Made by a program: the position numbers and the translations under genes
Part shown: one piece after another, positions 1 through 6,837 of the stretch
How the letters are laid out: each line of letters starts with the position of its first letter
Position numbering within the stretch: position 1 is the first letter of the stretch
DNA from: an uncultured Collinsella sp.
GTDB taxonomy: Bacteria; Actinomycetota; Coriobacteriia; Coriobacteriales; Coriobacteriaceae
Direction of reading: 5' to 3'
Length of the DNA stretch: 9,861 nt
Assembly (NCBI GenBank): GCA_900545905.1
Contig: URBA01000033.1
Span: 1 to 9,861, forward strand
The notes under the pieces: model-generated
The model's input: only the letters and a program-made list of their open reading frames with translations
What the model was told of the DNA's origin: nothing
The model's database searches: none

Positions 1-756
1 ACCGAGAACACGCAGCCTTGCGTGTTCGTGCACGACTTGGCTGTTGCCGTCGCCCTGCGCGAGCGCGGCGTGGTGCCTGCCGCTTGTGCGGGATTCTCGC
101 TGGGCGAGGTCGCTGCACTCACCTTTGCGGGGGCGTTCGATACGCGAGCGGGCTTTGAGCTTGTGTGCGAGCGCGCGGCGCTTATGGCCACGGCGGCTGA
201 GCGTCACCCCGGCGGAATGCGCGCCGTCATCAAACTCGATGCGGCGCAGGTCGAGGGCTTGGCAAAACAGGCCGGCGAGGACTGCTGGCCGGTCAACTAC
301 AACAGCCCCCAGCAGACGGTTGTGGCCGGAGCGCCCGATGCGTTGCAAACCCTCGACGTCCTGGTAAAAGAGGCTGGTGGCCGGGCCATGAAGGTCGCGG
401 TGTCGGGTGCATTCCATAGCCCCTATATGACCGAGGCGACCTGTGGCCTTGCTGCATATATCGAGGCCGGTCACGCGCCGTCCCCGTTGCTCATTCCTGT
501 TATGGCAAATATGACGGCGGCGCCCTATCCGGTCGACCCACAGGCGGCATCGGAGGTGCTGGCCAACCAGTTGAGTCATGCCGTGCGCTGGGTCGACACG
601 CTGCATGCTCTGCAGAATCAAGGCATCGACACGTTTATTGAGGTCGGTCCCGGCAAAACGCTGTCCGGCTTGGTCAAGCGTACGCTGAGCGACGTTCGTG
701 TGTATTCGTGCGAAACGGCCGAGCAGGTCGCAGCTATTGCCGACGAGCTCGCATAG
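1..756 (+). CDS. fabD: Malonyl-CoA:ACP transacylase FabD (5' partial)
   Basis: This enzyme moves the malonyl group from malonyl-CoA to acyl carrier protein in the cytoplasm, feeding fatty acid elongation. The frame is open from base 1, where TENTQP precedes the usual FabD region, so the gene begins upstream; the in-frame GTG at 22 is internal. About 50 to 60 N-terminal residues, including the GQG oxyanion segment, are missing. Counting from base 1, the nucleophile elbow GFSLGE holds Ser33, followed by Arg58 in the ERAALM segment and the second catalytic residue His139 in SGAFHSP. The C-terminal FIEVGPGKTLSGLVKR is typical of the family. The elbow reads GFSLGE rather than the E. coli GHSLGE, a common variant. 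It stops 30 bases before fabG and is the first visible gene of the fab/acc operon. The family assignment is very secure. Confidence 0.96.
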   Translation, partial: TENTQPCVFVHDLAVAVALRERGVVPAACAGFSLGEVAALTFAGAFDTRAGFELVCERAALMATAAERHPGGMRAVIKLDAAQVEGLAKQAGEDCWPVNYNSPQQTVVAGAPDALQTLDVLVKEAGGRAMKVAVSGAFHSPYMTEATCGLAAYIEAGHAPSPLLIPVMANMTAAPYPVDPQAASEVLANQLSHAVRWVDTLHALQNQGIDTFIEVGPGKTLSGLVKRTLSDVRVYSCETAEQVAAIADELA

Positions 757-769
757 CCCACAGGGCTGT
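753..769 (+). other. Small hairpin between fabD and fabG
   Basis: The fabD stop codon lies in a short inverted repeat: AGCCC (755-759) pairs with GGGCT (763-767) around an ACA loop, and two outer pairs (one a T·G wobble) extend it to 7 bp. No T-run follows, so it is not a terminator. It could affect mRNA stability or processing between two co-transcribed genes, or be chance in GC-rich DNA. Confidence 0.3.
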
Positions 770-786
770 AACCCGAAAGGAATGAC

Positions 787-1560
787 ATGGGCAACTTGAA
801 CAACGGCGCGCTCGAGCGCAACGACTCACGTCGCGTGGCACTGGTCACGGGCGGCTCGCGCGGCATCGGTCGCGCTTGTGCCGTGGGCCTGGCGGAGGAT
901 GGCTACGATATCGCCGTCGTTTATGCCGGCAGCGTCGATGCGGCGCACGAGACGTGCGAGGCCTGCGAGGCGGCTGGCGCCACGGCGCGCGCATATCAAT
1001 GTGACGTGGCCGACCCCGCCGCCGTCAACGCATGCGTGGAAGCGGTCCTCAACGACTTTGGCTCCATTTGGGCGCTCGTCAACAACGCCGGCATCACGCG
1101 CGACGGCCTGCTCATGCGTATGGGTGACGATGCCTTCGACCGCGTGCTCGATGTCAATCTCAAGGGAACATTCAATATGACGCGCGCGCTCACCAAGACC
1201 TTTATGCGCCAGCGCGGCGGTTGCGTCGTCAACATGAGCTCGGTCGTGGGCCTGATGGGCAATGCCGGGCAGGCCAACTACGCTGCCTCCAAGGCGGGCG
1301 TCATCGGCCTGACAAAGGCGGTAGCGCGCGAGCTTGCGCCCCGCGGCGTACGAGTGAACGCGGTCGCCCCCGGGTTTGTCGAGACCGATATGACGGCAAA
1401 GCTTTCGGATAAGGTGCGTGCGGCAACCGAGGAGCAGATTCCCCTTAAGCGTATGGCGCAGCCCGAGGAGGTGGCCGGTGTGGTGCGCTTTTTAGCGAGC
1501 GATGCGGCTGCTTACATTACGGGCGAGGTCGTGCGCGTCGACGGCGGAATGGCGATGTAG
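787..1560 (+). CDS. fabG: 3-oxoacyl-ACP reductase FabG
   Basis: FabG carries out the NADPH-dependent reduction of 3-ketoacyl-ACP to 3-hydroxyacyl-ACP. The 257-residue product is a classical short-chain dehydrogenase with a Rossmann fold: cofactor loop TGGSRGIG at residues 21-28, NNAG at 99-102, and catalytic tetrad Asn124, Ser152, Tyr165 and Lys169. The segment from PGFVETDM to the C-terminal ITGEVVRVDGGMAM is highly characteristic of FabG. The ATG at 787 follows GAAAGGA (775-781) at good spacing; the overlapping ATG at 782 is in another frame and hits a stop after five codons. The first 15 or so residues, before RRVALVTGG, are longer and more polar than usual for FabG. Its place between fabD and fabF supports the fatty acid role rather than another SDR function. 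Confidence 0.97.
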   Translation: MGNLNNGALERNDSRRVALVTGGSRGIGRACAVGLAEDGYDIAVVYAGSVDAAHETCEACEAAGATARAYQCDVADPAAVNACVEAVLNDFGSIWALVNNAGITRDGLLMRMGDDAFDRVLDVNLKGTFNMTRALTKTFMRQRGGCVVNMSSVVGLMGNAGQANYAASKAGVIGLTKAVARELAPRGVRVNAVAPGFVETDMTAKLSDKVRAATEEQIPLKRMAQPEEVAGVVRFLASDAAAYITGEVVRVDGGMAM

Positions 1561-1566
1561 AAACCA

Positions 1567-1583
1567 GGGCCGAAGAACGGCTT
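1567..1583 (+). other. Small hairpin between fabG and fabF
   Basis: GCCG (1569-1572) pairs with CGGC (1578-1581) around the loop AAGAA, and two G·T wobbles lengthen the stem to 6 bp. It lies just upstream of the fabF ribosome binding site and has no T-run. It may be a weak mRNA structure or chance; I see no other content in this gap. Confidence 0.22.
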
Positions 1584-1587
1584 GGAT

Positions 1588-1594
1588 GAGGAGA
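1588..1594 (+). promoter_or_regulatory. Ribosome binding site that decides the fabF start
   Basis: GAGGAGA lies 5 bases before the ATG at 1600 but only 2 before the adjacent in-frame ATG at 1597. Spacing favours 1600. A TTG at 1582 is also in frame, but it lies upstream of this site and is unlikely to be used. Confidence 0.7.
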
Positions 1595-1599
1595 CCATG

Positions 1600-2847
1600 A
1601 TGGAACAGAGAGTTGCAATCACCGGCATCGGTGCCGTATCGCCGCTCGGCAACACCGCGCTTGCCACCTGGGCGGCCATGTGCGCCGGGACCTGTGGCAT
1701 CGGCCCGATCACGCACTTCGATACCGATGCGTTTACCGTCAAGGTGGCGGCCGAAGTCAAGGGCTTTGACGGCAACGAGTACTTTGGCAAGCGTGACGCC
1801 AAGCACCTGGACCCCTGCGTTCAGTTTGCCCTGGCAGCGTCGGACGAGGCCATGCACGATGCGGGCTTTGATGTCGAGGGCGCCATCGATCGCGAGCGCC
1901 TGGGCGTCTACGTGGGTTCGGGCGTGGGCGGCATGCAGACACTCGTCGACAACGTTCACACGATTGCCGACCGTGGGCCCCGCCGCGCATCGCCCTATAT
2001 GATCGCGATGATGATCCCCAATATGGCTTCGGGCAATATCGCAATCCGCCACAAGGCAAAGGGCCCGACCCTGCCCGTGGTGACCGCCTGCGCGACCTCG
2101 GCCCATGCCGTGGGCGAGGCGTTCCGCGCCATCAAGCACGGCTATGCCGACGCGATCCTCGCGGGCGGCGCCGAGGCGGCCATTATCCCCGATGCCGTTG
2201 CAGGCTTTACGTCCTGCCGCGCATTGACCACCAACCCCGATCCTGCGACGGCTTGCCGCCCGTTCGATGCAGACCGCGACGGCTTTGTGATGGGCGAGGG
2301 CGCCTGCGTGCTGGTACTCGAGAGCATGGAACACGCGCTGGCTCGCGGGGCGCACATTTATGCCGAGGTCGTGGGCTACGGCAACACCGATGATGCCTAT
2401 CACATCACGAGCCCCGATCCCGAGGCTGCCGGCATTGCCCGCGCGATATCGCTGGCGGTGGCCGAGGGCGACGTCAAGCCTTCCGAGGGCCTCTACATCA
2501 ATGCCCACGGCACCTCGACCAAGCTTAATGATTCGTCCGAGACGGCGGGCATTAAGCGAGCGCTCGGCGAGGACGCGGCACGCGCCGCGCACGTCTCGTC
2601 GACCAAGTCGATGACCGGCCACATGATCGGTGCTACGGGTGCCATCGAGGTCATGGCCTGCGCCATGGCGCTCGAGCAGGGCGTGGTGCCCCCGACCATT
2701 AACTACCACACGCCCGATCCCGCCTGCGATCTTGATTACACGCCCAATCGAGCGGTTCGCGCCGACCTTACCTGGGCGCTTTCGACCAACCTGGGCTTTG
2801 GCGGGCACAACGCCGCCATCGCGCTGCGCAAATATACAAGGAGCTAG
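1600..2847 (+). CDS. fabF: 3-oxoacyl-ACP synthase II FabF
   Basis: FabF condenses malonyl-ACP with acyl-ACP, releasing CO2, and so drives chain elongation. The 415-residue product has the usual KAS II length and thiolase fold. It opens with RVAITGIGAVSPLG. The active-site nucleophile is Cys164 in VVTACATSAH; the two catalytic histidines are His303 in NAHGTST and His341 in MTGHMIGATG, and Lys336 sits in STKSMTGH. The C-terminal NLGFGGHNAAIAL glycine-rich segment is also present. The Cys-His-His triad, rather than Gln in place of Cys, marks an active condensing enzyme and not a chain-length factor. The start at 1600 was chosen from ribosome binding site spacing, with ATG 1597 as the near-equal alternative. 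It ends three bases before accB, so translation is probably coupled. Confidence 0.97.
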   Translation: MEQRVAITGIGAVSPLGNTALATWAAMCAGTCGIGPITHFDTDAFTVKVAAEVKGFDGNEYFGKRDAKHLDPCVQFALAASDEAMHDAGFDVEGAIDRERLGVYVGSGVGGMQTLVDNVHTIADRGPRRASPYMIAMMIPNMASGNIAIRHKAKGPTLPVVTACATSAHAVGEAFRAIKHGYADAILAGGAEAAIIPDAVAGFTSCRALTTNPDPATACRPFDADRDGFVMGEGACVLVLESMEHALARGAHIYAEVVGYGNTDDAYHITSPDPEAAGIARAISLAVAEGDVKPSEGLYINAHGTSTKLNDSSETAGIKRALGEDAARAAHVSSTKSMTGHMIGATGAIEVMACAMALEQGVVPPTINYHTPDPACDLDYTPNRAVRADLTWALSTNLGFGGHNAAIALRKYTRS

Positions 2848-2850
2848 AGC

Positions 2851-3324
2851 ATGGATTCCAAAAGACTTGCCGAGATAGCCGATGTGATGGAGGACCGCGG
2901 CCTTACGCGCGTACGTGTTGAGGAGCCCGATGGCACCGCGGTCGAACTTGAGCGTGCGAGCGCCGCGCAGCCGGTTGCCGTACCCATGCCCATGCCGAGC
3001 GCCATGGCTGCTCCGGTTGCAGCTCCCACAGTCGCGCCTGCCGCACCGGAGCCCGCCGCGCAGGCGCCTGCCGCCGCGCCGGAGCCCAAGGGCACCGAGG
3101 TGACCGCTCCCATGGTCGGCGTTTTCTATGCTGCCCCGGCGCCGGGCGACGAGCCGTTTGTGCACGTGGGCTCCAAGGTCAAGGCCGGCGAGACGCTCTG
3201 CATCATCGAGGCCATGAAGGTTCTCAACGAGGTGACGGCAGAGGCGGATGGCGAGGTGCTCGAGATCTGCGTGGCCGACGGCGACCTCGTGGAGTTTGGC
3301 AGCTGCCTCATGAGGATCGGATAG
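2851..3324 (+). CDS. accB: Biotin carboxyl carrier protein of acetyl-CoA carboxylase, AccB
   Basis: AccB carries the biotin that shuttles carboxyl groups from the biotin carboxylase (AccC) to the carboxyltransferase (AccDA). The 157-residue protein has the normal layout: a short N-terminal region (1-35), a Pro/Ala-rich flexible linker (about 36-81), then the biotinyl domain starting at TAPMVGVFY. The biotin acceptor is Lys123 in EAMKVLNEV. The PAPGDEPFVHVGSKV segment before it is typical of bacterial BCCP and includes the insertion corresponding to the AccB thumb. The ATG at 2851 follows AAGGAG (2838-2843), seven bases upstream and inside the end of fabF. A separate biotin carboxylase gene lies just downstream, so this is the multi-subunit type of ACC. 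A BirA-type ligase, not in this window, must modify it. Confidence 0.96.
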   Translation: MDSKRLAEIADVMEDRGLTRVRVEEPDGTAVELERASAAQPVAVPMPMPSAMAAPVAAPTVAPAAPEPAAQAPAAAPEPKGTEVTAPMVGVFYAAPAPGDEPFVHVGSKVKAGETLCIIEAMKVLNEVTAEADGEVLEICVADGDLVEFGSCLMRIG

Positions 3325-3329
3325 GTGAT
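3323..3329 (+). promoter_or_regulatory. Ribosome binding site that decides the fabZ start
   Basis: AGGTGAT overlaps the accB stop codon and matches the 3' part of the extended Shine-Dalgarno consensus (AGGAGGTGAT). It sits 4 bases before the ATG at 3334. This favours ATG 3334 over the in-frame GTG at 3325, which directly abuts the accB stop and lies within the site itself. Confidence 0.55.
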
Positions 3330-3333
3330 ATCC

Positions 3334-3756
3334 ATGAACAAAGAAGAGCTCAAGAAGCTGTTGCCGCATCGAGAGCCGATGCTTTTGCTCGACGAAGCCG
3401 AGCTAGTGGGCGACGAGGCCCACGGCAAGATCACGATTACGGGCGACGAGTACTTTTTGCAGGGACATTTTCCGGGAAACCCGGTCGTCCCCGGCGTGAT
3501 CCAGTGCGAGATGCTCGCCCAGAACTGCTGCGTGCTGCTGATGGGCGATGAGGAGGCGCGCGGCGCGACGCCGTTCTACACGAGTCTGGACAAGGTGCGC
3601 TTTAAGCGTCCGGTGCGCCCGGGCGACACGGTGGATCTAGTGTGCTCCATCACGCGTGCGCGCGGGCCGTTCCGCTTTGCGACGGGTACTGCGAGCGTCA
3701 ACGGTGAGGTTTGCTGCCGCGCAGATATGTCTTTTGCACTCATGCACGAAAGTTAA
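3334..3756 (+). CDS. fabZ: 3-hydroxyacyl-ACP dehydratase FabZ
   Basis: FabZ removes water from 3-hydroxyacyl-ACP to give trans-2-enoyl-ACP. The 140-residue protein is a single hot-dog domain of the usual length. It begins with the FabZ signature LLPHREPMLLLDE. The catalytic pair is His45 in GHFPGNPVVPG and Glu59 in VIQCEMLAQ, 14 residues apart as in E. coli FabZ (His54 and Glu68). No FabA-like features are seen, so it should be a general dehydratase; whether this organism makes unsaturated fatty acids cannot be told from here. ATG 3334 is preferred over GTG 3325 because of the upstream AGGTGAT, though the longer form would add only three residues. Its position between accB and accC is the order known from streptococcal and clostridial fab operons. 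Confidence 0.96.
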   Translation: MNKEELKKLLPHREPMLLLDEAELVGDEAHGKITITGDEYFLQGHFPGNPVVPGVIQCEMLAQNCCVLLMGDEEARGATPFYTSLDKVRFKRPVRPGDTVDLVCSITRARGPFRFATGTASVNGEVCCRADMSFALMHES

Positions 3757-3766
3757 GGAAGGCTCC

Positions 3767-5110
3767 ATGTTCGACAAAGTGCTCATCGCCAACCGCGGCG
3801 AAGTCGCGGTCCGTGTTATCCGCGCGTGCCGCGATATGGGCATCAAGACCGTCGCCGTTTATTCCACGGCCGATGCGGACGCGCTACACGTGCAGCTTGC
3901 TGACGAGGCGTATTGCATCGGCGGCCCGCGTCTTGCCGAGAGCTACCTCAACGACGATGCCGTGCTCACCTGTGCCGTGAAGTCGGGGGCAAAGGCGATC
4001 CACCCTGGCTACGGTTTCTTTTCCGAGAAGGCAAGCTTCGTGCGCGACTGCGACAAGTACGGTCTGGCGTTTGTCGGTCCTTCGGCCGAGGTGATCGACA
4101 GCATGGGCGACAAGGACGCCGCACGCCGAACGGCCGCTGCTGCGGGCGTGCCCATCGTGCCGGGCTGCGATTTGCTCAAAAGCCCCGAGGAGGCGACGGC
4201 CGAGGCCGAGCGCATCGGCTGCCCCGTGCTTATTAAGGCGCGCGCGGGCGGCGGCGGTCGCGGTATTCGCAAGGTCGACCGCGTGGAAGACGCGGCAAAG
4301 GCCTTTATTGAAGCACGTGCCGAAGGCGAGGCCGTTTTTGGCGACGGCGAGTGCTACATGGAGAAGTTCGTCGCGCCGGCGCACCACGTTGAGGTGCAGA
4401 TTATGGCCGATAAGCAGGGCCATGTGTTTTCGCTCGGCGAGCGCGAGTGCTCGGTGCAACGTCGCAACCAAAAGCTGATCGAGGAGAGCCCCGCGCCGTG
4501 CCTCGACGGACACGACGATATTCGTGCCCGTATGCACAAGGCGGCGCGTGACCTGGCTCGTGCTGTCGGCTACGAAGGAGCCGGTACCATCGAGTTCCTG
4601 TATTCGGACGATGGCAATTTCTACTTTATGGAAATGAACACGCGCTTGCAGGTGGAACATCCGGTTACGGAGTTTGTGACCGATACCGACCTGGTCAAGT
4701 GGCAGCTGCGCGTGGCAGCCGGCCAGCCTCTGCCCTTTGAGCAGGAGGACATGTCGGTCCGCAACCACGCCATGGAGTGCCGCATAAATGCCGAGACGCC
4801 GGACTTTCTGCCGTCATGCGGAACGGTCACCGCGTTGCGTGTGCCGGGTGGTCCGCGCGTGCGCTGGGATTCCGCCATGTTTACCGGAGCGAAAGTTCCG
4901 CCGTACTACGACTCCATGCTCGGCAAGCTCATCGTGTGCGCGCCCACGCGTGACGGTGCCATTCGCAAGATGCGCTCGGCCCTGGGCGAGCTCGTGATCG
5001 AGGGCGTGAGCGAGAACAGCGAGCTTCAGCTCGACGTGCTGGCAAACGACGAGTTCTTGTCGGGCATGTATCACACCGATCTGATGGGGCATCTCTATGC
5101 TGATGAATAG
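3767..5110 (+). CDS. accC: Biotin carboxylase AccC
   Basis: AccC uses ATP and bicarbonate to carboxylate the biotin on AccB. The 447-residue product has the normal length for a stand-alone biotin carboxylase. The N-terminal domain opens with KVLIANRGEVAVRVIRA (residues 4-20). The ATP-grasp domain holds Lys157 in IKARAGGGGRGIRKV, with its glycine-rich lid, and the EMNTRLQVEHPVTE segment with Glu289, Asn291, Arg293 and Glu297. Arg339 in ECRINAE and the VPPYYDSMLGKLI segment complete the active site and C-terminal domain. There is no biotinyl domain at the C-terminus, unlike the fused alpha chains common in many actinomycetes. The ATG at 3767 follows AAGGAAGG (3755-3762), ten bases after the fabZ stop. 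The frame is open further upstream into fabZ, but nothing there resembles the family. The 3' end overlaps accDA. Confidence 0.97.
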   Translation: MFDKVLIANRGEVAVRVIRACRDMGIKTVAVYSTADADALHVQLADEAYCIGGPRLAESYLNDDAVLTCAVKSGAKAIHPGYGFFSEKASFVRDCDKYGLAFVGPSAEVIDSMGDKDAARRTAAAAGVPIVPGCDLLKSPEEATAEAERIGCPVLIKARAGGGGRGIRKVDRVEDAAKAFIEARAEGEAVFGDGECYMEKFVAPAHHVEVQIMADKQGHVFSLGERECSVQRRNQKLIEESPAPCLDGHDDIRARMHKAARDLARAVGYEGAGTIEFLYSDDGNFYFMEMNTRLQVEHPVTEFVTDTDLVKWQLRVAAGQPLPFEQEDMSVRNHAMECRINAETPDFLPSCGTVTALRVPGGPRVRWDSAMFTGAKVPPYYDSMLGKLIVCAPTRDGAIRKMRSALGELVIEGVSENSELQLDVLANDEFLSGMYHTDLMGHLYADE

Positions 5111-6821
5111 AAAAGCGAAGACGGTCAATGTCCTCGAGGGGCCGATAACCGAGTCATGCGCCGAGTTTCCCGCGCGCCACGTGTTTATCAAGTGCCCGGA
5201 GTGCCGCCGTGTGATCGATGAGGCACGCCTGCACGACAACCTGGAGGTCTGCCCTCGTTGCGGCAAACACTTTCGCGTGAGCGGTCGCGCGCGCATGCGC
5301 ATGACGGTCGACGAGGGCACGTTTGAGGAATGGGATGCCAATCTGGCGTCGAAGGACTTCCTCTCGTTTCCCGGTTATGCCGACAAGCTTAAGAGCGTGA
5401 GCGAGCGTTCGGGCGAGCGCGATGCCGTTGTGTGCGGCAGGGGCAAAATCTGCGGCTGCGATACGGCGCTCTTCTTTATGGACGCCAACTTTATGATGGG
5501 CTCGATGGGCTCCGTGGTGGGCGAGAAGATCTGTCGCGCATTTGAGCGTGCGACCGAGCTGGGATTGCCAGTTGTCGGCTTTACCGTTTCGGGCGGTGCG
5601 CGCATGCAAGAGGGCGTGACCTCGCTTATGCAGATGGCCAAGATTTCTGCGGCGGTTAGGCGCCACAGCGAGGCGGGCGGCCTGTATATCACGGTGCTCA
5701 CCGACCCCACGACCGGAGGCGTAACCGCGAGCTTTGCCATGGAGGGCGACATTATCCTGGCCGAGCCCGATGCCCTGACGGCATTTGCCGGCCCGCGCGT
5801 GATCGAGCAGAACATGCACAAGCGCCTGCCCAAGGGATTCCAGCGCTCCGAGTTTTTGCTGGAGCACGGCTTTTGCGATGCCGTTGTTCCGCGTGGCGAG
5901 ATTGCGCTCACGGTAGGCGAGCTGCTGGCGCTGCACGAAGGGCACGCGCCCGGCCTGGGGGCACCGCATGAGATCGTGCATACGGGTCGTCGCGACAAAA
6001 AGCTGGGACACTTGTTTAAGCGCTCGCCGGCACCAAAAACCGCGCTCGAGATTGTCAAGCAGACCCGCTCGGCAGATCGCGCCACGGCGGGCGAGATGAT
6101 CTCGCTGGGCCTGGATGGATTTGTGGAGCTGCACGGCGACCGCTACTTTGGTGACGACGCCGCCGTGGTGGGCGGCATCGGCTGGAAAGACGGACGTCCC
6201 GTGACGGTTATCGCTATCGAGCGCGGCACCACGACCAAAGAGCGCATGCGCCGCAACTTTGGCATGGCGCATCCCGAGGGCTATCGCAAAGCGCGTCGCC
6301 TTATGCGCCAGGCCGAAAAGTTTGGCCGGCCGGTTCTGTGCCTGGTTGATACTTCGGGCGCGTTTTGCGGCATCGGTGCCGAGGAGCGCGGCCAGGGCGA
6401 GGCGATTGCCCAGAATCTCATGGAGATGAGCGGCCTTAAGACGCCGATTGTCTCGGTGGTGACAGGCGAGGGTGGCTCTGGTGGCGCGCTGGCGCTGTCC
6501 GTGGCCGACCGCATCCTGATGCTCTCGAGCTCGGCCTATTCGGTCGTGAGCCCCGAGGCCTGTGCGTCGATCCTGTGGAAGGATACCGAGCGCGCGAATG
6601 AGGCCGCCGAGGCGCTTAAGCTCACGGCTCCCGACCTGTTGGCGCTCGGCATCATCGACGGCATTGTCGACGATAGGGGCCTGTCACATGAGGAGATCGC
6701 CGGTGTCGTCATGTCCTCGGCATTTGATGCCTTCGATACGCTTGGGCGGCTCGACGACGCGACCCTCACAAACCTCCGCTACGAAAAGTACCGCGCAATC
6801 GGTCGGTACCGCACGATGTGA
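5097..6821 (+). CDS. accDA: Fused acetyl-CoA carboxylase carboxyltransferase beta-alpha, AccDA
   Basis: This protein transfers the carboxyl group from carboxybiotin on AccB to acetyl-CoA, giving malonyl-CoA. In most bacteria it is two proteins; here one 574-residue chain holds both. The beta (AccD) half has a zinc ribbon, Cys33-x2-Cys36-x15-Cys52-x2-Cys55, then the crotonase-fold core with SGGARMQEG at 165-173 and DPTTGGVTASFAM. A linker of roughly 35 residues (about 280-314) leads to the alpha (AccA) half from about residue 315. This has NFGMAHPEGYRKA, GAEERGQ at 427-433, GEGGSGG at 457-463 and SPEACASILWK. The alpha half lacks the long N-terminal helix of E. coli AccA and looks like the short Firmicutes form. 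Within it the usual GAYPG loop reads GAFCG (421-425). The start overlaps accC by 14 bases; ATG 5103 is also in frame. Confidence 0.95.
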   Translation: MLMNRKAKTVNVLEGPITESCAEFPARHVFIKCPECRRVIDEARLHDNLEVCPRCGKHFRVSGRARMRMTVDEGTFEEWDANLASKDFLSFPGYADKLKSVSERSGERDAVVCGRGKICGCDTALFFMDANFMMGSMGSVVGEKICRAFERATELGLPVVGFTVSGGARMQEGVTSLMQMAKISAAVRRHSEAGGLYITVLTDPTTGGVTASFAMEGDIILAEPDALTAFAGPRVIEQNMHKRLPKGFQRSEFLLEHGFCDAVVPRGEIALTVGELLALHEGHAPGLGAPHEIVHTGRRDKKLGHLFKRSPAPKTALEIVKQTRSADRATAGEMISLGLDGFVELHGDRYFGDDAAVVGGIGWKDGRPVTVIAIERGTTTKERMRRNFGMAHPEGYRKARRLMRQAEKFGRPVLCLVDTSGAFCGIGAEERGQGEAIAQNLMEMSGLKTPIVSVVTGEGGSGGALALSVADRILMLSSSAYSVVSPEACASILWKDTERANEAAEALKLTAPDLLALGIIDGIVDDRGLSHEEIAGVVMSSAFDAFDTLGRLDDATLTNLRYEKYRAIGRYRTM

Positions 6822-6834
6822 CAAAGGGACAGTC
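6817..6834 (+). repeat. Possible half copy of a palindromic repeat, upstream of EIIC
   Basis: TGTGACAAAGGGACAGTCC begins at the end of accDA and fills the gap to the next gene. It resembles the left side of the hairpin at 8084-8108 downstream of the EIIC gene: both contain ACAAA[A/G]GGAC followed within three bases by TCC. Here the matching right arm is absent. It may be a decayed copy of a dispersed element; part of it (AAAGGGA) could also act as a ribosome binding site for ATG 6838. Only two examples are visible, so this is tentative. Confidence 0.3.
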
Positions 6835-6837
6835 CGC

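Noticed and set aside
1492..3369. Very long open frame on the minus strand (625 codons) opposite fabF and accB
   Set aside because: Its sequence is rich in His, Arg, Gly and Ala with no recognisable motif, and it lies wholly opposite secure genes. Codon bias in GC-rich genes keeps the opposite frame free of stops.
3656..3766. Upstream extension of the accC frame into fabZ
   Set aside because: The extra residues do not resemble biotin carboxylase, and ATG 3767 has a good ribosome binding site and the family N-terminus.
3884..4768. 294-codon minus-strand open frame opposite accC
   Set aside because: Low-information His/Arg/Leu-rich translation opposite a highly conserved gene; no independent support.
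5154..6272. 372-codon minus-strand open frame opposite accDA
   Set aside because: Same shadow effect; no family motif, and the + strand protein has clear zinc-ribbon and carboxyltransferase motifs.
6562..6837. Upstream extension of the EIIC frame into the end of accDA
   Set aside because: The translation is Arg/Ser-rich out-of-frame accDA sequence without membrane character; ATG 6838 or 6862 gives a normal EIIC start.
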